Of a DNA stretch of 7,758 bases, positions 5,979 through 7,758 are shown in pieces (positions within the stretch are counted from its first letter, which is position 1; the number at the start of each line of letters is the position of its first letter). The stretch is from positions 1 through 7,758 of the forward strand of contig CAMDGT010000052.1 in NCBI GenBank assembly GCA_945898025.1, written 5' to 3'. Origin of the DNA: Rickettsia typhi (GTDB lineage: Bacteria; Pseudomonadota; Alphaproteobacteria; Rickettsiales; UBA1997). Under the pieces are notes generated by a model. That model saw only the letters and a program-made list of their open reading frames with translations, was not told the origin of the DNA and ran no database searches. A program made the position numbers and the translations under genes.

Positions 5979-6563
5979 CTAAAGATTAAAATCATTTAAC
6001 TCTTTTTTAACTTGCTGAAATATCTTCACCGCCGAAGAAATCGCAAGAAAAGACATAATCATGGCAACAATTAAATCTGGCCATTTACTATGATAAAACA
6101 AGGTAAAAACACCAGCAACTATTGTAATTAGATTATTGATTGTGTCGTTTCTACTGCATAACCATACAGATTGTTGATTACTTGAACCGTTGCGAAACTT
6201 AAATAACAAATAACTAACGAAAGCATTAGCAATTAATGCAAAAAATGAAACATATATCATAATTTTGCCATTTGGCTGGATATCAGTTAAAACTCTATAA
6301 ACACCACTAGTTAAAACATATATCCCAAAAGAAAGCATGAAAGAAGCCTTGATTAATGCAGAAACAGATTGCCATTTTTTTGACTTAGATAAAACGAAAA
6401 TTGCTATTCCATAATTCAGGCTATCACCAAGAAAATCAGTAGCATCTAGCATTAGAGCAAGAGAATTAGCATAAAAACCAAAGCCTATTTCAATTAGAAA
6501 CATGGCAAAATTTATTACTAGAGCAATTGAAACGGCTTTTAAAAATAATTTTTGTTTTGGCAT
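5979..6563 (-). CDS. Cation-diffusion-facilitator-type transporter, membrane domain only
   Basis: The 194-residue protein is almost wholly transmembrane, with about six helices (roughly 8-30, 33-58, 67-92, 100-121, 140-160 and 163-185). It resembles the compact proteobacterial cation transporters of the CDF superfamily. The second helix carries the acidic metal-site pattern D40-A-T-D43-F-L-G-D47, following the N-S-L-A-L lead-in typical of CDF proteins. A second polar cluster, W-L-C-S-R-N-D140, starts helix five, followed by N143/N144. W-P-D-L-I-V-A then opens helix six. The usual cytoplasmic C-terminal dimerisation domain of CDF exporters is absent: after helix six only about ten residues remain, as in this subfamily. 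Substrate is likely Zn2+ or a related divalent ion, inferred from family only. It appears to be a single-gene unit. Confidence 0.85.
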   Translation of the reverse strand: MPKQKLFLKAVSIALVINFAMFLIEIGFGFYANSLALMLDATDFLGDSLNYGIAIFVLSKSKKWQSVSALIKASFMLSFGIYVLTSGVYRVLTDIQPNGKIMIYVSFFALIANAFVSYLLFKFRNGSSNQQSVWLCSRNDTINNLITIVAGVFTLFYHSKWPDLIVAMIMSFLAISSAVKIFQQVKKELNDFNL

Positions 6564-6589
6564 TTTTAGTTTAATTTTTTCTAAATATT

Positions 6590-6619
6590 ACTATATCTAG
6601 CCACAATTTATAAAAACAA
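6590..6619 (-). promoter_or_regulatory. Candidate promoter for the CDF-type transporter
   Basis: On the minus strand TTGTTT (6614-6619) and TATAGT (6590-6595) are 18 bases apart, about 30 bases before the transporter ATG and immediately after the stop codon of the upstream hypothetical ORF. Fit is moderate in a very AT-rich gap. Confidence 0.3.
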
Positions 6620-6620
6620 A

Positions 6621-7106
6621 CTAAATTAGCAACAACTTATAATGGCTTCGTTGATTCTGAAGCGGTATAGTTGCAAATTGATTTGACACAGATGAACCTG
6701 GAAATGTAACTGTTGATTTAGAATTATTAGCCTCAGACGAATTACTTTCATCGTAAGGCGACTTACAAGCTTTAGTAAAATTATTTTCTGGTGGCAAACT
6801 ATTATTATTTGATGTAGTTATTTTTTTACTCCAATTATCTCTTGTAATATCATCAATACTACAAGTTGATGAGTGAAGAGAGCAAACAACAAACTCGGCA
6901 GATTCAAACATATCGAGCATATTGCTATTGGTATGATTATTTTTTTGTAGTTGATAATTAGGTTCTTGTTTAAATTGCAATGGTTGAACACGAAATACTT
7001 GCTGAGGCTGAACATAAACCTCTTGTTGAAGAAGTTTTTGATAAGTTCCTTTTTCTAGGTTATATTTATGAGGCTCATTGTCAATAATCACATATTTTAA
7101 ATGCAA
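6621..7106 (-). CDS. Hypothetical Gln/Asn/Ser-rich protein
   Basis: I do not recognise this 161-residue ORF. It opens with a TTG codon (7104-7106); no ATG is available near the 5' end and no Shine-Dalgarno is seen, so the start is uncertain. The N-terminal third is Gln/Tyr/Lys/Val-rich (for example QEVYVQPQQVFRVQPLQF). The middle has a short less polar stretch with two cysteines (CSLHSSTC). The remainder is Asn/Ser/Pro-rich and looks disordered. There is no signal peptide or membrane helix. A second minus-strand frame (6818-7015) overlaps it. It lies between the ABC exporter and the CDF transporter with AT-rich gaps on both sides. It could be a lineage-specific or secreted protein, or a decayed gene; the long uninterrupted frame in roughly 30% GC DNA argues mildly for coding. 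Confidence 0.5.
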   Translation of the reverse strand: MHLKYVIIDNEPHKYNLEKGTYQKLLQQEVYVQPQQVFRVQPLQFKQEPNYQLQKNNHTNSNMLDMFESAEFVVCSLHSSTCSIDDITRDNWSKKITTSNNNSLPPENNFTKACKSPYDESNSSEANNSKSTVTFPGSSVSNQFATIPLQNQRSHYKLLLI

Positions 7107-7218
7107 AGGAATAGCTATAGGAGAATTTTTTATATTTTAATTAATGTTATTTTATTATTATATATTTTTATAAAATTAAGTATTGTTTTAATACAATAAA
7201 ATAAATTAATTAAAAATA
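7107..7218. other. AT-rich intergenic gap with one weak hairpin
   Basis: No gene is visible in this gap downstream of the ABC exporter. A 6-bp inverted repeat (TATTGT at 7181-7186, ACAATA at 7193-7198, 6-base loop) followed on the minus strand by CTTAATTTT could be a weak terminator for the ABC gene. A 32-codon plus-strand frame at 7101-7199 is composed of AT-rich codons and is not supported. Confidence 0.4.
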
Positions 7219-7758
7219 TTATTGATTCTTGTAAATTCTTGCATAACTTCCGTTCATTTTCATTAATTCTTGATGAGTTCCCGATTCAGCAACTGCACCA
7301 TTCTCTAAAAAATAAATATTATCAGCTTCAATAATTGTTGAAAGTTTATGAGCGATGATTATTGCGGTTTTATCTTGAGCTATCTCTTTTATTAGGCTGG
7401 TAATATTTTTTTCATTATCATTATCAAGGGCAGATGTAGCTTCATCAAACAGTAAAATCGGAGAATTTTTTAGAATCGCTCTTGCAATCGCTATTCTCTG
7501 CTTTTCACCACCAGATAATTTAACTCCTTTCTCGCCAACAATGCTATCTATACCTTTTGGTAGCTTCTTAATAAAATCGAAAGCATGATTTTTTGCAATA
7601 ATTTTATTTACTTCTTTTTTAGTAATTTTTTCATCAAAATAGGCGATATTTTTAAATATTGTGCCAGAAAAAATAAAATCATCTTGACCAACATAAGCAA
7701 AAATATTTCTTAATTCTTTGAGCGACAATTGAGAAATATCAATATTATTTAACGATAC
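7219..7758 (-). CDS. ABC exporter ATP-binding domain, MsbA/HlyB type (partial, cut by right edge)
   Basis: The minus-strand frame is open to the right edge, so this is the last 179 codons of a longer gene, not a protein starting at an internal TTG. All motifs downstream of Walker A of an exporter-type nucleotide-binding domain are present (numbered from the edge). They are the Q-loop YVGQDDFIFSGTI (22-34), signature LSGGEKQRIAIARAI (81-95), Walker B ILLFDEATSALD (101-112) with catalytic E106, the D-loop, and H-loop histidine H137 in I-I-I-A-H-K-L-S-T. The C-terminus G-x-x-A-E-S-G-T-H-Q-E-L-M followed by G-S-Y-A-R-I-Y is typical of half-transporters with an N-terminal six-helix membrane domain (lipid A/MsbA, multidrug or type I secretion exporters). 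Walker A and the membrane domain would lie right of the window, so substrate cannot be inferred. Confidence 0.93.
   Translation of the reverse strand, partial: VSLNNIDISQLSLKELRNIFAYVGQDDFIFSGTIFKNIAYFDEKITKKEVNKIIAKNHAFDFIKKLPKGIDSIVGEKGVKLSGGEKQRIAIARAILKNSPILLFDEATSALDNDNEKNITSLIKEIAQDKTAIIIAHKLSTIIEADNIYFLENGAVAESGTHQELMKMNGSYARIYKNQ

Noticed and set aside
6818..7015. Overlapping 65-codon minus-strand frame with a hydrophobic stretch
   Set aside because: It is shorter than the overlapping 161-codon frame and has no upstream signal; the hydrophobic look is expected from a shifted frame in AT-rich DNA. Which of the two is coding cannot be fully settled here.
7101..7199. 32-codon plus-strand membrane-like peptide
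   Set aside because: It consists of Ile/Leu/Phe/Tyr codons from extremely AT-rich DNA, with no ribosome-binding site or recognised family.

Overview
The window is an AT-rich piece (roughly 30% GC by eye) of an alphaproteobacterial-type genome. The gene set (short-linker pyruvate dehydrogenase E2, Trm112/UPF0434 protein, FtsJ-type RlmE, DUF3833 lipoprotein, ZntB-type CorA), the Lys/Asn/Ile-rich proteins, the general absence of Shine-Dalgarno sequences and the decayed insertion sequence together suggest a Rickettsiales- or Holosporales-like intracellular or host-associated lineage. That placement is inference; no rRNA or clade-specific marker is present. All convincing genes lie on the minus strand.

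Layout from left to right. Positions 1-103 hold a C-tract tandem repeat (12-bp unit CCCCTTAAAAAA), which in one plus-strand frame reads as a PLKK-repeat peptide tail ending at a TGA at 73-75. Positions 104-185 look like the end of some mobile element. Positions 186-341 hold an ISXO2/IS1595-type transposase fragment on the minus strand that has not been listed as an ORF because it is short, startless and interrupted. It abuts the 3' end of rlmE. Next comes a tight minus-strand operon, pdhC (E2) - Trm112-like - rlmE (2542 down to 340, gaps of 3 and 1 bases), with a good promoter candidate at 2583-2611. A second tight group, argG - DUF3833 lipoprotein - zntB/corA (5833 down to 2664), includes an 8-base overlap between the last two genes and a hairpin at the zntB stop codon. 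Further right are a minimal cation transporter of the CDF type (5979-6563), a Gln/Asn/Ser-rich hypothetical ORF (6621-7106), and the C-terminal nucleotide-binding part of an MsbA-type ABC exporter that runs off the right edge.

Functionally this is mostly housekeeping: acetyl-CoA supply (E2), ribosome maturation and translation (RlmE, Trm112), a single arginine-pathway enzyme (ArgG), divalent metal handling (ZntB/CorA and CDF) and envelope or export functions (DUF3833 lipoprotein, ABC exporter). The most unusual points are the layered mobile-element wreckage at the left edge, a possible IS-derived tail on RlmE, the roughly 60-residue lysine-rich repeat-containing N-terminal extension on argininosuccinate synthase, and the orphan low-complexity ORF. 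I see no clear undescribed defence, CRISPR or biosynthetic system in this window.
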